NCBI RefSeq assembly: GCF_001894745.1
Contig: NZ_BBYF01000005.1
Span: 1-64,000, forward strand
Reading direction: 5' to 3'
Source: Paenibacillus sp. NAIST15-1
GTDB lineage: Bacteria > Bacillota > Bacilli > Paenibacillales > Paenibacillaceae
DNA length: 64,000 bases
Positions 62,412 through 64,000 of this stretch are shown here, piece after piece. The position numbers were made by a program, and so were the translations under genes. Each line of letters starts with the position of its first letter. Within the stretch, counting starts at the first letter, position 1. The notes beneath the pieces are model-generated. The model did not search any database and was not told the origin of the DNA. It saw nothing but the letters and a program-made list of their open reading frames with translations.

Positions 62412-63326
62412 CTATTCCGACAGTGCCCGCATGATGTTGGATTTCGCCTCTGCCGCAATCGCTTCACTCCCGTCATCGACCGCTTGCATTAAGATCAGTA
62501 TGGGGATGTATACCGCGATCAGCCGCGCCAGCAGCTTCGTTTCCTCGTCCGCTCCTCCGTACGTTTCGAAAAACACGCCGCGAGCGTAAGGTGGTAAAAA
62601 GCTATAAGCAACGCTCAAATCGCAAGCCGGATGGCCTACGCTCAGATCGCCCCAATCAATGATGCCGGAAACGATCCCGTTCTCATTCACAAGCATATTT
62701 TTGAAATGAAGATCGCCATGTAGCAGTGCATTCACCGCCTCGACACGATCCTTTTGCAGCCTGCTAATATACGCTTCGATCACACCGGAATCCTCCGGCG
62801 ACAAGTGTTCAACCACCTTCGATAGAAAGCCCTCCAATTTCACTTTGCGCGATGCTATGTCCGTCAAGTTTCGATGATCTTGCTGAACTCCGCACTTCAG
62901 CGCCGCCTGCACCGGAAACTCATGCAATCTCCGCAAAAATTTCGCCAGCGTCTCTGCCGATAAAGCCCGGCGTTCTTCCGTCAAACCGATTGGGAAATCT
63001 CCTGGCACGTAGGCATAGCCAAGAAATGGTGCCGGGTATTCGTCACTTGCTTCACCATAAAACAACGGTTTCGGATAGGGGATGGTCATATATGCCTCCA
63101 GCTTCGGCAGCAGCTTGCCTTCTATACGAATCGAGCCAACTGCAATCGTTCTTCTTGGAAACCGGAACACGTACTCGTCACCGATGAGAAAAACCGTATT
63201 GTCCCAACCCCAGCCCAATCGCTTCACTTGCTTCGATGACAGCTGAGGGAATTGTCTGCCGATCAGCGTCCGCGCCTGCTCTTCGTTAACCTCCCACTCC
63301 GCATCCCATACATTCGTTCCTCCCAT
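62412..63326 (-). CDS. Aminoglycoside phosphotransferase (APH) family protein
   Basis: 304 residues, kinase-like fold. Nucleotide region GWGWDNTVFLIGDEYVFRFPRR with the likely Lys replaced by Arg, RIEGKLLPKLEAY helix, catalytic loop LLHGDLHFKN 201-210 (Asp205, Asn210) and GIIDWGDLSVGHPACDL with the metal-binding Asp224. Family members phosphorylate aminoglycosides, macrolides or unrelated small molecules; this one resembles the broad APH/MphB-like group and no drug can be assigned. GAGGAGG about 9 bases upstream. Confidence 0.87.
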   Translation of the reverse strand: MGGTNVWDAEWEVNEEQARTLIGRQFPQLSSKQVKRLGWGWDNTVFLIGDEYVFRFPRRTIAVGSIRIEGKLLPKLEAYMTIPYPKPLFYGEASDEYPAPFLGYAYVPGDFPIGLTEERRALSAETLAKFLRRLHEFPVQAALKCGVQQDHRNLTDIASRKVKLEGFLSKVVEHLSPEDSGVIEAYISRLQKDRVEAVNALLHGDLHFKNMLVNENGIVSGIIDWGDLSVGHPACDLSVAYSFLPPYARGVFFETYGGADEETKLLARLIAVYIPILILMQAVDDGSEAIAAEAKSNIMRALSE

Positions 63327-63403
63327 GAATTGTCTGCCTCCTCGTTCCTTACGTTATTTAGATGTTTACATTCCCTGGAAGTTACGCATAACTGCCCGGT
63401 AGC

Positions 63404-64000
63404 TTAACAAGAATACGCAGAAAGCCGAAGTTTGTTGTTCGTGTCGGTCACAGTAAATAGGCACGATTTGACCAACATATTTTTCTTATTCGATGCGGTA
63501 TTCTCATATTCCTTGCTGTCTAAGTAACGAAACCACGCCAAGTAGTTCTGCAAATACTTTGTTGCAACACCATTGAAGCGATCCATCCATTTCTTCAAGC
63601 GGCTGTGGTAGCTGTTTACGTTTTGGATATGGTACACGCCTTTCACACGTTGTTTTCCGTCGGATTTGAATCGGTAATGAGTCATGCCTTTTGAATTCGC
63701 ATAGGAGCTAAATGCCCTCCATGAATCAGTGCATAACACGTTTGAGTCAGATAGATGACCACCAATCGCTTCGTCTAATTTTGTAGTCCGAATACGTCCA
63801 CGCCCAAGTACGCCAGAGTAAGTCATTTTCTGACGGTCACGGGCAACCAGCACGCACACTTGATCGTGGCTTATACCACGATATTTCGTTTTGCCGCCAC
63901 GTTTACGTGGCTTGCGCTTGGCAATATTCCGCTTGCCCTTTTCCGAGTAAAGAAAGTAGGTCTCGTCCATTTCAACAATATCTTGAAATGCTTCGGTTGG
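63404..64000 (-). mobile_element. IS1595-family (ISXO2-like) transposase, 5' part beyond the window
   Basis: The frame is open through the right edge (PTEAFQDIVE precedes MDETYF), so the gene continues outside. VEMDETYF carries the first catalytic Asp; KRGGKTKYRGISHDQVCVLVARDR, VLCTDSWRAFSSYANSKG with the second Asp, and the Asn/His/Lys-type NVNSYHSRLKKWMDRFNGVATKYLQNYLAWFRY follow, matching the ISXO2-like DDE domain of IS1595 elements. The stop at 63404 and about 199 codons of the C-terminal end are visible. The terminal inverted repeat could not be identified with certainty in 63340-63403. Confidence 0.85.

Overview
The window looks like chromosomal DNA from a spore-forming member of the Bacillales, most likely Paenibacillaceae (Paenibacillus or Brevibacillus; species not determinable). 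Reasons: strong AAGGAGG-type ribosome binding sites, frequent TTG/GTG starts, abundant Rho-independent terminators, a YheC/YheD spore-coat-type gene, the Bacillus-type dctB/dctS/dctR/dctA arrangement, lipoproteins with lipoboxes, a BlaI/M56 pair, DUF4179 sigma/anti-sigma genes and a stalk-domain protein. No rRNA, tRNA or CRISPR array was seen.

Layout. 1-6.7 kb: tautomerase, DUF4386 membrane protein, a dead fragment of rifampin phosphotransferase, then the C4-dicarboxylate module (transporter and binding protein on the minus strand, divergent DctS/DctR two-component system). 6.7-12.5 kb: an antibiotic resistance island with an Lsa-type ABC-F protein behind a translational attenuator, a Cfr-like 23S rRNA methylase with its own leader ORF, and a full-length rifampin phosphotransferase. 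12.5-21.4 kb: acetamidase/formamidase plus amino-acid permease behind a structured leader, ArsR regulator plus aldehyde dehydrogenase, YheC/YheD and DUF6492 genes, and a second, dead acetamidase. 21.5-26.2 kb: a complete NAD salvage cluster (Nudix regulator, pncA, pncB, nadD, nadE), with one shared inverted-repeat operator geometry at both promoters. 26.2-34.2 kb: small secreted protein, two alpha/beta hydrolases with MarR and (truncated) TetR neighbours, a Rieske protein with a very long helical extension, small ORFs and many decayed genes.

34.4-39.1 kb: BlaI-type repressor with an M56 sensor carrying a DUF4367-like rather than a penicillin-binding domain; then an unusual ArsR-HTH protein fused to a gyrase-B-like ATPase, probably starting at ATT, in an operon with a methyltransferase. 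40.4-47 kb: OmpR-type two-component system followed by an SGNH lipoprotein, MBOAT O-acyltransferase, DHHW protein and DUF4358 lipoprotein, a cell-surface polysaccharide O-acetylation set. 47-51.5 kb: second two-component system, beta-propeller lipoprotein, and a stalk-domain gene interrupted by one stop codon. 51.8-64 kb: desaturase, LysE exporter, arsenite/bile-acid-type permease, glycine-zipper protein, methyltransferase, ECF sigma with DUF4179 anti-sigma, orphan ECF sigma, DJ-1/PfpI protein, phosphotransferase, and an IS1595-type transposase running off the right edge.

The accessory stretches are rich in gene remnants (about a dozen recognisable) and in a dispersed intergenic repeat (TTAGACTG family), so this is an eroding, recombining part of the genome.
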